Shown: one piece after another, positions 17,639 to 27,150 of the stretch
Numbering within the stretch: the first letter of the stretch is position 1
Layout: every line of letters begins with the position of its first letter
NCBI GenBank assembly: GCA_963814865.1
Contig: CAWFEN010000011.1
Location: 149,121-213,120, forward strand
DNA: 64,000 bases
Origin: AP-15 sp963814865
Lineage (GTDB): Bacteria; Pseudomonadota; Alphaproteobacteria; ATCC43930; CGMCC-115725
Reading direction: 5' to 3'
The notes under the pieces: generated by a model
Database searches by the model: none
What the model saw: the letters and a program-made list of their open reading frames with translations, nothing else
Told to the model about the DNA's origin: nothing
Position numbers and translations under genes: made by a program

Positions 17639-18508
17639 TCACTGTATGCCGCATTGCTCGGCCCAGGCCCGGATCGAGCGGCGATAGCCGTCCGGCATTG
17701 GCAATCCATCCAATTCGCCGATCGAGAACAGCCCGAACCGTCGATGCTCGTCGCTGGCTCGCAATGTCCGCCGGTCCGTGCGCCGTACCCCATAAGTGAC
17801 GACCGTTACGTCGCGATGCGGCAGGACCTCGTAGACCCAGCAATCAAGAATGGCCCCGACGACGACATCGGCACCGAGTTCCTCGGCGAATTCGCGCACA
17901 AGACAGATGCCCGGTTCATCGCCGGCTTCGAGTTTTCCACCCGGCAATTCCCATTCGCGCCGCTCGTTTTCGAGCAGCACAACGCGGCCGGCTTCGAATA
18001 GCACGCCCTTGATCGAAACCGGGAATAATTTTGCGAGACCGGGAGAGCGTTCCGGGACCAATTGCTTTCGGAAGAATAATCGATGGTGATCGGGCGGATA
18101 ATCGAGCCTGCCATAGACCTGATATCCAAAGCGCGGATAGAACCGCGGCCCTTGGAACGAAAACGTATCAAGCATGGCGGAGTGACATCCGAGTGCAATC
18201 GCCCGGCGCTCGGCCATCGCCAACAACTCGCTGCCGATGCCGCGACGTCGCAGATCCGCGTGCACCCAAAGCTCGGCGACGAAGAGCCAGTTCGCATAGG
18301 TCACGCCAGCCAGCCCGGCCATGATTTCGCCATGCTCGTTACGAACAAAGAGACCCATTCGGGAAAAGCCGGTTTCGCCGAGAAATGCGCGGTTGTACGC
18401 GTCGAGTGCAACGCCGAGCCTGTCCCAATCCTCGGCAGACGGCCGGTCTTCGATGCTGAGCTGAAATCCCGCCGGCAGGTCCACGATGCGCCTCCACTGC
18501 CGCATCAT
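17639..18508 (-). CDS. GNAT acetyltransferase fused to Nudix hydrolase
   Basis: 289 residues in two parts. Residues ~1-150 are a GNAT domain (LWVHADLRRRGIGSELLAMAE acetyl-CoA loop, FYPRFGYQVYG). Residues ~160-289 are a Nudix fold whose box reads GGKLEAGDEPGICLVREFAE followed by ELGA: the REUXEEXGU core is intact, but the first glutamate is Asp. GNAT proteins acetylate amines; Nudix enzymes cleave nucleoside-diphosphate-X compounds. The fusion suggests two steps on one metabolite, or a standing and sanitising role, but the substrate is unknown. The body starts at 18508, with an alternative in-frame ATG one codon later. It follows an AT-rich upstream region and is 22 bp from mazG. Confidence 0.82.
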   Translation of the reverse strand: MMRQWRRIVDLPAGFQLSIEDRPSAEDWDRLGVALDAYNRAFLGETGFSRMGLFVRNEHGEIMAGLAGVTYANWLFVAELWVHADLRRRGIGSELLAMAERRAIALGCHSAMLDTFSFQGPRFYPRFGYQVYGRLDYPPDHHRLFFRKQLVPERSPGLAKLFPVSIKGVLFEAGRVVLLENERREWELPGGKLEAGDEPGICLVREFAEELGADVVVGAILDCWVYEVLPHRDVTVVTYGVRRTDRRTLRASDEHRRFGLFSIGELDGLPMPDGYRRSIRAWAEQCGIQ

Positions 18509-18647
18509 CGAAAGGGCGGCTGCGCATCCTATCAGATTCGGTCACGGCGGAATCAGCCGCGCTGAATCCCATCGGGCACGATTTATCAGTCCATAAAAAT
18601 CGGCACGAGCGTGACATTTTGATCCGGCGCCTACACGAGAATATCGC

Positions 18648-18661
18648 ATAATATATATTAT
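18648..18661. promoter_or_regulatory. AT-rich palindrome upstream of the GNAT-Nudix gene
   Basis: ATAATATATATTAT is a perfect 14-bp palindrome in an otherwise GC-rich genome. It lies in the 212-bp gap between the GNAT-Nudix start (minus strand) and the end of the MBL gene. It is probably part of the GNAT-Nudix promoter or an operator; no better assignment can be made. Confidence 0.3.
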
Positions 18662-18720
18662 GGAAAATAATCACCGTGGCGGCGCGACGCTGGCAAACCC
18701 ATCGCGCGGCATCGTCACCG

Positions 18721-19494
18721 TCACGGGTCGGGCAGATCGATGACGAGCCCGTCCTGGCCGGGCTCGACGCCCGCCGGCAATTCGGCCGAAAGCTCGCTAT
18801 AGTCGAGGCTCTGGTCCATATGCGTCAGCACGGCGCGGCGCGGATGCAGGCGGGCGATCCAAGCGAGCGTCTTCGCAAGATGGCTGTGGGTCGGATGCGG
18901 CGCACGCCGCAAGCAGTCGACGACCCACAACTCGATGCCGGCGAGCGCGGCAAAGGCGGCACCGTCGAGTTCGGTCACATCGGTCGAATACCCCATCATG
19001 CCGATGCGAAAGCCAAGCGTCGTACCGAAGCCGTGATCCTGCGCGAACGGGACGATCGGGACACCGCCGATCGCGAAGGGGCCGGCGATCTCGTGCGGCA
19101 CCAATGTCGGCTTGTAAAATCGGTCCGGTTCCTCGACCGGCTCGAAGACATAGTCGAAGCGGCGGTTGATTTCCGCGATCGTCGGCGCATCGGCATAGAG
19201 CGGGATCGGCCGCTGCATCACCCGGTTCACCGCGCGCAGATCGTCGATGCCGTGCAGATGGTCGGCATGGGCGTGCGTCATCAGCACCGCGTCGAGGCGC
19301 TCCACCCCGGCATCGAGCAACTGCTCGCGCAGATCGGGCGAGGTGTCGATCAGTATTACCGTCGAACCGGTCTCGACCAGCACCGACGCGCGGCGACGCC
19401 GATTGCGCGGGTCGGTGGGATCGCAGCGTCCCCAGCCGAGGTCGATCGCCGGCACTCCGGTCGAGGCGCCGCAGCCGAGGATCGTCACCTTCAT
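18721..19494 (-). CDS. MBL-fold metal-dependent hydrolase (PhnP-like)
   Basis: 257 residues. The opening TILGCGASTGVP, the metal motif THAHADHLHGIDD (H-x-H-x-D-H) and later histidines (FAQDHGFGTTLGFRIG, LTHMDQSLDY) are those of the PhnP/RNase-Z-like branch of metallo-beta-lactamases, often cyclic phosphodiesterases. Cysteines in the early loop (WGRCDPTDP) match PhnP. Its start overlaps the tatD stop by four bases (ATGA). The pair metG-tatD-MBL is widely conserved in alphaproteobacteria. The substrate is inferred only by family. Confidence 0.88.
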   Translation of the reverse strand: MKVTILGCGASTGVPAIDLGWGRCDPTDPRNRRRRASVLVETGSTVILIDTSPDLREQLLDAGVERLDAVLMTHAHADHLHGIDDLRAVNRVMQRPIPLYADAPTIAEINRRFDYVFEPVEEPDRFYKPTLVPHEIAGPFAIGGVPIVPFAQDHGFGTTLGFRIGMMGYSTDVTELDGAAFAALAGIELWVVDCLRRAPHPTHSHLAKTLAWIARLHPRRAVLTHMDQSLDYSELSAELPAGVEPGQDGLVIDLPDP

Positions 19495-20267
19495 CGGCCG
19501 AACGGGCGCGCCTTGCGGAACAGGCGGAAAAAGTTCTCGCTCGTCGCCGCCGCGAGAGCCTCCGGATCGATTCCCTTGAGGGCGGCGACTGCCGCCGCAG
19601 TAGCGGCGACAAAGGCCGGCTCGTTGCGCTTGCCGCGATAAGGCACCGGGGCGAGATAAGGGCTGTCGGTCTCGACGAGGAGCCGGTCGAGCGGCAGATC
19701 GCGCACGATCGCGCGCAGATCCTCGGCATTCCTGAACGTCACGATGCCCGAGATCGAGATATAGAAGCCGAGCCTGAGCGCCGCCTCGGCCAATGCCAGA
19801 CCGCTCGAAAAGCAATGCAGGACGCCGGGCGGCGGCCGCTCTTCCCCGAGAATCCGCGCGATCTCGCGGTCAGCCTCGCGGGCATGGACGATCAGCGGTA
19901 ATCCGGTCGCGCGCGAGGCCGCGATATGGGCGCGGAAAACGCGTTCCTGAACCTCGCGCGGGCTCAGATCATAATGAAAGTCGAGCCCGGTCTCGCCGAT
20001 CCCGACGACTTTCGGATGCGCCGACAAGGCGACCAGCTCCTCAGGCGTCAGCGCCGCATGGTCCGCCGCTTCGTGCGGATGGGCGCCGACCGAGCACCAG
20101 ATCCCGTCATCGGCCTCGGCGATGGCGCGCACGCCGGCGAACTCGTCGAGCCTCGTCCCGATCGTCACCATCGTCATGACCCCGGCCATCCGCGCGCGGG
20201 CGACGACCGCGTCGCGTTCGACCGCAAAATCCGGAAAATCGAGATGGCAATGGCTGTCGACCAGCAT
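19491..20267 (-). CDS. tatD: TatD-family metal-dependent DNase
   Basis: 258 residues. TIM-barrel metal motif DSHCHLDFPDF at the N-terminus, SVGAHPHEA, GIGETGLDFHYD, PLIVHAREADREI, LHCFSSG and ETDSPYLAPVPYRGKRNEP. TatD proteins are 3'-5' exonucleases in DNA repair and quality control. The ATG at 20267 is chosen because the metal motif follows at once. It is 20 bp from the metG stop and overlaps the MBL gene. Confidence 0.93.
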   Translation of the reverse strand: MLVDSHCHLDFPDFAVERDAVVARARMAGVMTMVTIGTRLDEFAGVRAIAEADDGIWCSVGAHPHEAADHAALTPEELVALSAHPKVVGIGETGLDFHYDLSPREVQERVFRAHIAASRATGLPLIVHAREADREIARILGEERPPPGVLHCFSSGLALAEAALRLGFYISISGIVTFRNAEDLRAIVRDLPLDRLLVETDSPYLAPVPYRGKRNEPAFVAATAAAVAALKGIDPEALAAATSENFFRLFRKARPFGR

Positions 20268-20287
20268 CGGTGCCCTCCCCTCACCGC

Positions 20288-21823
20288 TCATGTGGATGAA
20301 GCGTCGATAAAGCGCGGGAAAATCCCCTCGGGTCTCGGCAGCCGCGTTCCCGGTACCGGCGGCGGCCCTTCGAGCGCTGCGAAATTCCGCGCCGTTTCGG
20401 GCACCGAAAGCTGGTCGAGGAGCTTGCTTGCTGTCATAGGAACAAAAGGTTGTACGATGATTGCGAGATTCCGGATCGTCTCCGCGAGGGTATGGAGTAC
20501 GGTCCGCATCCGCGCCGGGTCGCTGCGGCGCAACGCCCAAGGCGCCTGCTCATCGACATAACGGTTCGCCTCGGCCACGACCCGCCAAATTGCTTCGAGC
20601 GCGAGGTGAAAGGCCTGTTCCTCCATGTGCTTACGAACCGTTTCGAGAAGTCCGCTCGCGCCGTCGAGCAATGCCCCATCAGCGGCAGCGAGGGCACCGG
20701 GTTCGGGCATTGTGGCCCCGCAGTCGCGGTTGATCATGACCAGCACGCGCTGCGCCAGATTGCCGAAATCATTGGCGAGATCGCCGTTCAACCGGCCGAC
20801 GACGGCGCGATGCGAGAAATCGCCATCGCTGCCGAAGGGCAATTCGCGCAACAGGAAATAACGGACCGGATCGACCCCATAGGTTTCAACCATTTGTTGT
20901 GGTGGTATGACGTTGCCGAGCGATTTCGACATCTTCTGACCCTCGACGGTCCACCAGCCATTGGCAAAGACGCGACGCGGCGGATCGATCCCGGCGGCCA
21001 TCAGAAAAGCCGGCCAGTAAACCGAATGGAAACGCAGGATATCCTTACCTACTACGTGAAGAGCAGTAGGCCAGAATGTTGAAAAATCTTTATTATCGAC
21101 GTCGGGATAACCCAGCGCGGTGATGTAGTTGGTCAGCGCGTCGAGCCACACATAGATCACATGGCGCGGATTCCCCGGCACCGGGATGCCCCAGCTGAAA
21201 CTGGTGCGTGAGATAGAGAGGTCCTTGAGCCCGCCGCGGACAAAGCTGATGACCTCGTTGCGGCGGCTGCGCGGAGCTACCGCATCGGGATTGGCGTCAT
21301 GGTAGGCCAGCAACCTGTCCTGCCACGCCGAAAGCCGAAAGAAATAGTTCTCCTCCTCGAACCACTCGACCCCGGCCCCGGTCGGCGCCTTCCCGTCGAT
21401 CAGCTCGCTCTCCTCGTAAAAGGCTTCGTCGCGTACCGAATACCAGCCGGCAAAGCGGCCCAGATAGATCTCGCCGCGGCGTTCCAGCTCCTGCCAGAAC
21501 GCCTGAACGGCGCGGGTATGACGCGGCTCGGTAGTGCGGATGTAGTCATCGTTGCTGATATCGAGGAGCCGCGTCACCTCTCGGAACTCTGCGGAAATCC
21601 GGTCGGCGAACTGCTGCGGCGAGATCCCGGCTGCACGCGCCGATTGTTCGACCTTCTGACCGTGCTCGTCGGTTCCGGTCAGGAATTTTACCCGCCGCCC
21701 ATCCAGCCGCATGAACCGAGCCAGCGCATCGCAGGCTACGGTCGTATAGGCGTGGCCCAGATGCGGCAAATCATTGACGTAATAGATCGGCGTGGTGATG
21801 AAAAAGGGCCGGTCCGCTGTCAT
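20288..21823 (-). CDS. metG: Methionyl-tRNA synthetase
   Basis: 511 residues, class I synthetase. TPIYYVNDLPHLGHAYT carries the HIGH-type motif and GQKMSKSLGNVI the KMSKS motif. It is the shorter type without the C-terminal tRNA-binding domain, and the four-cysteine zinc knuckle of E. coli MetG is not seen (DEAFYEESEL in that region). The start MTADRPFFITTP is preferred over one four codons upstream. It lies in the holB-metG-tatD block. Confidence 0.95.
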   Translation of the reverse strand: MTADRPFFITTPIYYVNDLPHLGHAYTTVACDALARFMRLDGRRVKFLTGTDEHGQKVEQSARAAGISPQQFADRISAEFREVTRLLDISNDDYIRTTEPRHTRAVQAFWQELERRGEIYLGRFAGWYSVRDEAFYEESELIDGKAPTGAGVEWFEEENYFFRLSAWQDRLLAYHDANPDAVAPRSRRNEVISFVRGGLKDLSISRTSFSWGIPVPGNPRHVIYVWLDALTNYITALGYPDVDNKDFSTFWPTALHVVGKDILRFHSVYWPAFLMAAGIDPPRRVFANGWWTVEGQKMSKSLGNVIPPQQMVETYGVDPVRYFLLRELPFGSDGDFSHRAVVGRLNGDLANDFGNLAQRVLVMINRDCGATMPEPGALAAADGALLDGASGLLETVRKHMEEQAFHLALEAIWRVVAEANRYVDEQAPWALRRSDPARMRTVLHTLAETIRNLAIIVQPFVPMTASKLLDQLSVPETARNFAALEGPPPVPGTRLPRPEGIFPRFIDASST

Positions 21824-21891
21824 CGCTGTCTCCATAACCCGGATGTGGGCCGGGACCGGTCGCGATGCAGTGGGCGATCGGCGTCAGGGTT

Positions 21892-22993
21892 TTACCGCGC
21901 CAGGCTTTCGATCGCAAAGAAGGCGCCGAGCATGGCCTGCTTGCGGTCGAGATTGAGACCCTCGGTGCGGACGAAATTGTCGTCTATCTCCTCCCGCAGT
22001 GCGGCCCAGCGCGCGGGATCGGCACGGGCCGCGAGACGGCGCATCGCCTCGCCTTCGCCGGCGACGATCTCGCCGCCCGGAATTTGCCGGCGCGCCATAC
22101 CCGCCGCCATCCGGGCGAGAAATTGCGACAGCAGCTCGGCAGCGGCTCGATAGGCGTCATCCGCCTCGGGAGCGGACGAGCCTGTCGGCGAGACCATGCA
22201 GCCGGACCGCGTCGAGCCGCGGCATCTGCGACAGCATCTCGATCAGCTGGCGGTAGAGCGCTACCCCGCCGGCATCGGCGAGTTCGAGCGCGCGGCCGAT
22301 GCTGCCGCCCGCCAGCGCCGACAAGGCTTCGCACTCGTGCGCCTCGATTTCAGGACGGTATCGCTCGACAAGACGCACCACCACCTCGGGCGGCGGCGGT
22401 TCGAGCGGGAACCGCCGGCAGCGCGACCGGATCGTCGGCAGCAGCCGGCCGGGGCTGTGGCTGACCAGCAGCAGCAGCGCCTGCCGCGGCGGCTCTTCGA
22501 GGATCTTGAGAAGCGCATTGGCGGCGTTGCGGTTCATCTCGTCGGCGCCGTCGACGACGACGACGCGCCATCCTCCCTCGGCCGCGGTCAGATGAAGAAA
22601 ACCGGCGATCTCGCGGGTGTCATCGACCACGATCTCGCCGCGCAATCGTCGCCGCCTCGGGTCCCAACCGCGCTCGATGGTCAAAAGGTCGGCATGGCCG
22701 CCGGAAGCGACGCGGCGAAACACCCCGCTCTCCGGATCGATCGCGAGCCCGCGATCCTCGCCGGCTGTATCAGGATCCCGGGCCAGCAGAAAGCGGGCGA
22801 AGCGGAAGGCGAGCGTCGCCTTGCCGATGCCGCGCGGCCCGCTGAAAAGGATCGCATGCGGCAGCCGCCCGGACTGATAAAGCCGTTTCAGTTCGTGCTC
22901 GGCGCCCTCATGTCCTACAAGCTCCGGGTTCGCCCGCGGTGCGATCCCCGCCTCTGTCTCGGCCGGCGTCTCTACCCCGCGCGCCATGGGCAA
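21892..22993 (-). pseudogene. holB: DNA polymerase III subunit delta', one frameshift
   Basis: Residues 1-~270 contain the AAA+ clamp-loader core: LPHAILFSGPRGIGKATLA (Walker A), VVVVDGADEMNRNAANALLK and LVSHSPGRLLPTIRSRC (SRC motif). After LADRLVRS the frame closes, while the conserved C-terminal helices (EADDAYRAAAELLSQFLARM onward to FFAIESLAR) continue in another frame. The break is near 22165-22180, one extra base. HolB is essential in bacteria studied, and the remainder is well conserved, so this is most likely a sequence error. It lies 13 bp after tmk. Confidence 0.87.
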
Positions 22994-23006
22994 TCGCCGG
23001 TCTTCG

Positions 23007-23654
23007 TCATTGGAACACCACCCCCAACCGCTGTCCGACGGCGGCGAGCACCGCTCGATGCACCGCTTGCGGTTCCGGCGAGGCGTCGATCAGCACGCAG
23101 CGGACAGGGTTGTCGGCGGCAATTTGGCGGAACCCCTGGCGCAGCCTCTCGTGGAAAGCCAGGTCGAGGCGCTCGAAGCGGTCGGCGGCGGCCAGCCGCC
23201 GGGCCGCTCGGGCGAGCCCGGTCTCGACCGGCAGATCGAGAATAAGCGTCAGGTCGGGCATCAGGTCGCCGAGCGCGAGACGATTGAGCCGAGCAATGTC
23301 GTCGAGCGCCAGCCCGCGGCCATAGCCCTGATAGGCAACCGTCGAATCGGCAAACCGGTCGCACACGACCCAGGCCCCGTCCGCCAGCGCCGGGGCGATC
23401 AGCCTGGTGACATGGTCGCGCCGCGCCGCGACCAGCAGCAGCGCCTCGGCGACGGCATCCCAGCGCTCGCCCTCGCCTTCGAGGAGCAGGCGCCGGATTG
23501 CCTCGGCTCCCGGCGAGCCGCCGGGTTCGCGCGTCGCCCGTGCGGTGATCCCGGCCCGCTCGAGCGCCGCGACGACAAGCCTCGTCTGCGTCGACTTGCC
23601 GGCGCCCTCGGCGCCCTCGATGGTGATGAACCGGCCGCGCGGCAGCGCGCTCAA
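23007..23654 (-). CDS. tmk: Thymidylate kinase
   Basis: 215 residues. P-loop TIEGAEGAGKSTQ, REPGGSPGAEAIR and DRFADSTVAYQGYGRGL are diagnostic, and the lid is RLAAADRFERLD. It phosphorylates dTMP to dTDP. The start overlaps the carboxypeptidase stop by four bases, and holB begins 13 bp after its stop: the tmk-holB pairing is standard. Confidence 0.95.
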   Translation of the reverse strand: MSALPRGRFITIEGAEGAGKSTQTRLVVAALERAGITARATREPGGSPGAEAIRRLLLEGEGERWDAVAEALLLVAARRDHVTRLIAPALADGAWVVCDRFADSTVAYQGYGRGLALDDIARLNRLALGDLMPDLTLILDLPVETGLARAARRLAAADRFERLDLAFHERLRQGFRQIAADNPVRCVLIDASPEPQAVHRAVLAAVGQRLGVVFQ

Positions 23655-24877
23655 TGCCGGTCGCCCCAGACAAGATAGCCCGCCAGCGTCGCCACCCGCC
23701 CCACCGCATCCATGCGGCCGACATTCGCTGCGGCGACCAGCGGCGCCTCGACCGGCGCCTCGTCCGGCGCGGTCACGACGAGCTTGCCGACCGTCTGGCC
23801 CTTTTTAACCGGCGCCGGGATCGGGCTGTCGTAGTCGACGGTGACCTTCATGTCCTTGCGCGACTTGCGCGGCAGGGTCACCACCAGATCCTTTGTTACG
23901 GTGAGCGGCACCCGCGCATCGCTGCCGAGCCAGACCGCCGCATCGTCGACCTTGTCGCCGGCGGCGACGAGACGATAATCGTCGAACTCGCGAAACGCCC
24001 AATCGGCGAGCCTTTCGCTCTCCTGGGCCCGCGCCTTCATCGTCGGCAGACCATTCAGCACCATGACGATGTGGCGGCTGCCGCGCACCACCGACGCGGT
24101 CAGGCTAAATCCCGATTCCTCGGTATGCCCGGTCTTCAGCCCATCCGCGCCCATGTTCTTGTAGAGCAGCGGGTTGCGGTTGCCTTGCTTGATATTGTTG
24201 AAGTCGTAATCCATCTGAGAATAATAATGATAGTATTCGGGAAAGTCCTTCATCGTCCGGATCGCCAACGTCGCCAGATCTCGCGCCGTCATCCAGTGGT
24301 TGGGATCGGGCAGGCCGTCGACATCGGCGAAATGGCTGTCCTTGAGCCCGATCTCCTTGGCCTTCTGGTTCATCAGATCGACAAAGGCTTCGACGCTGCC
24401 GGCGAGGCCTTCGGCGAGGACGACGCAGGCGTCATTGCCGGATTGAATGATCACGCCTTTCAGCAGATCGTCGATCGAGATCCGCCCGCCGAGCGGCACG
24501 AACATCTTCGATCCGCCGGTCCGCCACGCATCCTCGCTGACCGGCAGCTCGTCGGTGAGCTTGGCGCGGCCCGCCTTCAGCATGCCGAAGACGACATAGG
24601 CGGTCATCACCTTGCTCATCGACGCCGGCGGCATGCGCTCGTCGGCGGCCTTGTCGAGCAGCACCGCGCCGGTTTCGACCTCGACGATCAGCGCGTGCTT
24701 GGCCTGGGTATCGATGCCGATCGAGGAAGGCGACGGCGGCTCGACCGGGGCCGGCTTCGTCTTGTGGACCGGCACCGCGCGGGCGGCCTCGGCCGGCCGG
24801 CCGGCCGGAGCCGCCGCGAGCACGGCGGCGAGGACAACTCCGATGAACCGCGGCGCCATGGCCAGCCTCATTCTCAA
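23651..24877 (-). CDS. D-alanyl-D-alanine carboxypeptidase (class A low-MW PBP)
   Basis: 408 residues with a signal peptide (FIGVVLAAVLAAAPAG...AEA). The serine-peptidase S11 triad is complete: SxxK at S86-M-S-K89, SGN in IIQSGNDACV, and KTG in GLKTGHTEESG. A C-terminal PBP5-type beta-domain follows (~310-390). It trims the terminal D-Ala of peptidoglycan stem peptides in the periplasm. It sits between rlpA and tmk, as is usual in this group, and forms a cell-wall unit with the next two genes upstream. Confidence 0.92.
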   Translation of the reverse strand: MRMRLAMAPRFIGVVLAAVLAAAPAGRPAEAARAVPVHKTKPAPVEPPSPSSIGIDTQAKHALIVEVETGAVLLDKAADERMPPASMSKVMTAYVVFGMLKAGRAKLTDELPVSEDAWRTGGSKMFVPLGGRISIDDLLKGVIIQSGNDACVVLAEGLAGSVEAFVDLMNQKAKEIGLKDSHFADVDGLPDPNHWMTARDLATLAIRTMKDFPEYYHYYSQMDYDFNNIKQGNRNPLLYKNMGADGLKTGHTEESGFSLTASVVRGSRHIVMVLNGLPTMKARAQESERLADWAFREFDDYRLVAAGDKVDDAAVWLGSDARVPLTVTKDLVVTLPRKSRKDMKVTVDYDSPIPAPVKKGQTVGKLVVTAPDEAPVEAPLVAAANVGRMDAVGRVATLAGYLVWGDRH

Positions 24878-24901
24878 CCTCGCTATGCGTCCCCGCGCCG
24901 G

Positions 24902-25894
24902 TCAATCGGCGACGATCCGCGCCTCCGGATAGCCGCTGCCGGCGAGGCGCGCGAGCAGCCGGTCGGCCTCTTCGACGTTCATCAGCGGCCCGAGTCGCAC
25001 GCGATATATTTCGGTTCCGTTGACCGAAGCCGCCGTCACCTGAACATTCCCCAACCCGGCGATATGCGACTGTACGCGCTGCGCATTGTCGCGCACCGAG
25101 AAAGCCCCGGCCTGGATAAAGATCCGTCCTGCAGCGCTGGTCGGGGCGGCGGTAACCGTCTCCGGCAAAGGTGGCATTTGTGCGACGACCACCGGAGCCG
25201 GCGGCGGGACGAGCGGCGCCGAAACAACGGGAGTCGGCGCGACGGGCGGTGCGGCCACGGGGGGCGGGCTGAAGGGCGGCGGGACGAAGGGCGATGTAGG
25301 GACTGCCGGCCGCGCGGGCGGCCACGGCATCGCTGGCGCGGCGTCGGCAACGGCAATGGCGCCTTCGTTGCGCATCGCCTCCTCGGCGACCTGGATGCTC
25401 TCGTCCTTCATGATCTTGACCCTGACGCGGGCCGTGCCCCTGGTCTCGAAACCGAGAAGCTGCGCGGCCCGGCGCGACACGTCGATGATCCGGCCGTTCG
25501 CATAGGGACCGCGGTCGTTGACGCGCAGCTGCACCTCGCGCCCGTTATCGAGATTGGTCACCTCGACGACGCTCGGCATCGGCAAGGTCGGGTGGGCCGC
25601 GGTCAACTGGTTGAGGTCGAAGATTTCTCCGTTGGCGGTGTATTTCTGGTTGAACTGCTCGCCGTACCACGAGGCGACCCCGGCCTTGTCGTAATCGTAA
25701 TCGACCTTCGGATAGTACCAGACGCCGCCGATCTCGTAGGGGGCGCCGATCTTGTAGCTCGGGTGGCCGGCCAGGTAGCGGCCGCCCGCTTGGTGACTGC
25801 CGGTATGCGACGCCGTTCCGCAGGCCGCCAGCAGCAGAACCATCATCGTCGCCGGCACCAGGCTGCGCAGGCGGACGGCGGCCATCGCGATCAC
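24902..25894 (-). CDS. rlpA: Septal ring lytic transglycosylase RlpA, SPOR domain
   Basis: 330 residues. Lipoprotein signal with lipobox LLAAC. The double-psi beta-barrel domain spans ~80-165 (GVASWYGEQFNQKYTANGEIF, VRVNDRGPYANGRIIDVS); the catalytic-type Asp and Glu are present. A long proline- and alanine-rich linker leads to a C-terminal SPOR domain (~255-330; FIQAGAFSVRDNAQRV) that binds denuded glycan at the division septum. RlpA cleaves naked glycan strands and helps daughter-cell separation. Confidence 0.93.
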   Translation of the reverse strand: MIAMAAVRLRSLVPATMMVLLLAACGTASHTGSHQAGGRYLAGHPSYKIGAPYEIGGVWYYPKVDYDYDKAGVASWYGEQFNQKYTANGEIFDLNQLTAAHPTLPMPSVVEVTNLDNGREVQLRVNDRGPYANGRIIDVSRRAAQLLGFETRGTARVRVKIMKDESIQVAEEAMRNEGAIAVADAAPAMPWPPARPAVPTSPFVPPPFSPPPVAAPPVAPTPVVSAPLVPPPAPVVVAQMPPLPETVTAAPTSAAGRIFIQAGAFSVRDNAQRVQSHIAGLGNVQVTAASVNGTEIYRVRLGPLMNVEEADRLLARLAGSGYPEARIVAD

Positions 25895-25919
25895 CCTGCG
25901 GCGTCCGACCCCGCTTGGC

Positions 25920-26915
25920 TCAGGCCTGAGCCATGCTGTCCGAGAGATAGCCGACCGCGGCGGCGAAATAGGTGGATTTGTTCCACCTCATGATGGTGCG
26001 GAAATTGTCGTAGACGAGGAGGGCGGGCCCGCCCTCCCCGGCCGGCAGAACCAGTGACGCCTCGCCGTCGCGGCCGGAGAGCGGGCGGGCTTCGACATCA
26101 CGGACCCCCATCCGGCTCCACTCCCAGATCGGCCGCCTGACCTCGAGCCCCGTGTACCGCACGTCGAAACCGCTCGGCAGCAAAACCTTGCTCCCCCAGC
26201 TCTGGCCGCCGCGCCAGCCGAGCCGGCTGATGAAATTGGCGATCGAGGCCAGGACGTCGGCTCGATCGTTCCAGATGTCGCGGCGGCCGTCACCGTCGTA
26301 ATCGACAGCATAGCCGAGGAAGGTCGATGGCATGAATTGGCATTGGCCCATGGCGCCGGCCCACGAGCCGGTCATCTCGGCGATCCCGACATTGCCCTGG
26401 TCGAGGATGCGCAGCGCCGAGATCAGCTCGCCGCGGAAATAAGAGCCGCGCCGCCCGTCAAAGCCGAGGGTGGCGAGCGAGGAGACCACCATGTAGTTGC
26501 CGGTGACTGCGCCGAAATCGCTTTCGAGGCCCCACAACGCGACGATGATCCGGGGCTCGACGTTCCAGCGCCGCCAGATAGCGCCGAGCAGGACCCGGTT
26601 GTCGAAGAGCTGGCGGCGGGCGTTCTCCTTGCGCTGCGGCGACACCGTCTTGGCGAGATACTCGGCAAAGGTCAGCACCCGCTCGGGCTGGTGCTGGTCG
26701 AGCTCGATGACATGAGGCAGATACTGTGCGCCACGCAGCGCGGAATCGACGGTCGACAGCCCAATGCCCTGCGCGGCAGCGTCGCGGCGCACGGCATAGA
26801 GGAACGCAGCAAAGCCGTTCTCGGCGGCTTTGGCCCGTCCGACCATCGCTGTCGGTGCCGCGAGCAAGGCGGCGGCCGCAATCATCAGCCGGCGGCTGAC
26901 GCGGTCAGGCGTCAT
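25920..26915 (-). CDS. Lytic murein transglycosylase, MltB family
   Basis: 331 residues with an N-terminal signal (twin arginine-like VSRRLMIAAAALLAAP). An SLT_2/MltB domain has its catalytic Glu131 in ALWGLESDFG, with MTGSWAGAMGQCQFMPSTF and YAVDYDGDGRRDIWN following. It cleaves the MurNAc-GlcNAc bond to form anhydro-muropeptides. No C-terminal peptidoglycan-binding domain is visible. It lies 25 bp before rlpA, so the two probably share a promoter in the 235-bp gap shared with the divergent dioxygenase cluster. Confidence 0.9.
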   Translation of the reverse strand: MTPDRVSRRLMIAAAALLAAPTAMVGRAKAAENGFAAFLYAVRRDAAAQGIGLSTVDSALRGAQYLPHVIELDQHQPERVLTFAEYLAKTVSPQRKENARRQLFDNRVLLGAIWRRWNVEPRIIVALWGLESDFGAVTGNYMVVSSLATLGFDGRRGSYFRGELISALRILDQGNVGIAEMTGSWAGAMGQCQFMPSTFLGYAVDYDGDGRRDIWNDRADVLASIANFISRLGWRGGQSWGSKVLLPSGFDVRYTGLEVRRPIWEWSRMGVRDVEARPLSGRDGEASLVLPAGEGGPALLVYDNFRTIMRWNKSTYFAAAVGYLSDSMAQA

Positions 26916-27084
26916 CGCAGACCCCCCTTTTGGTACTCATCCCCTCGCCCATTTTTGCCACAACCGAGCCGGGTTGCGCAACCGCCGAGACCGCATCGCG
27001 CGGCTTCCGCCCTCGCCGAGGTCTGCGGTCTGTAAGTTGTGCGATCCCCGTCGGCGAATCGTTCGGCGCCGCTCGCCGGCGACC

Positions 27085-27113
27085 TTGACAAAAGAGGACG
27101 CCGAACGTAACGC
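27085..27113 (+). promoter_or_regulatory. Predicted sigma-70 promoter of the dioxygenase/ferritin-like cluster
   Basis: A perfect -35 box TTGACA (27085-27090) is followed after 17 bp by TAACGC (27108-27113), a weak -10. The dioxygenase start lies 37 bp downstream behind a strong GGGAGGAG site. The -35 match is striking; the -10 is poor, so an activator may be needed. Prediction only. Confidence 0.4.
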
Positions 27114-27150
27114 AGAGTTGATACAGAGAGTTTTCTGGGAGGAGTGCGAT

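Noticed and set aside
18648..18661. The AT palindrome as a replication origin or attachment site
   Set aside because: Only 14 bp, no repeats around it, no integrase or DnaA-box cluster.
26830..27150. Longer N-terminus for the LigB-type dioxygenase (reading from 26830)
   Set aside because: The upstream part overlaps the transglycosylase on the other strand and crosses the predicted promoter; the GGGAGGAG site fits the ATG at 27151.
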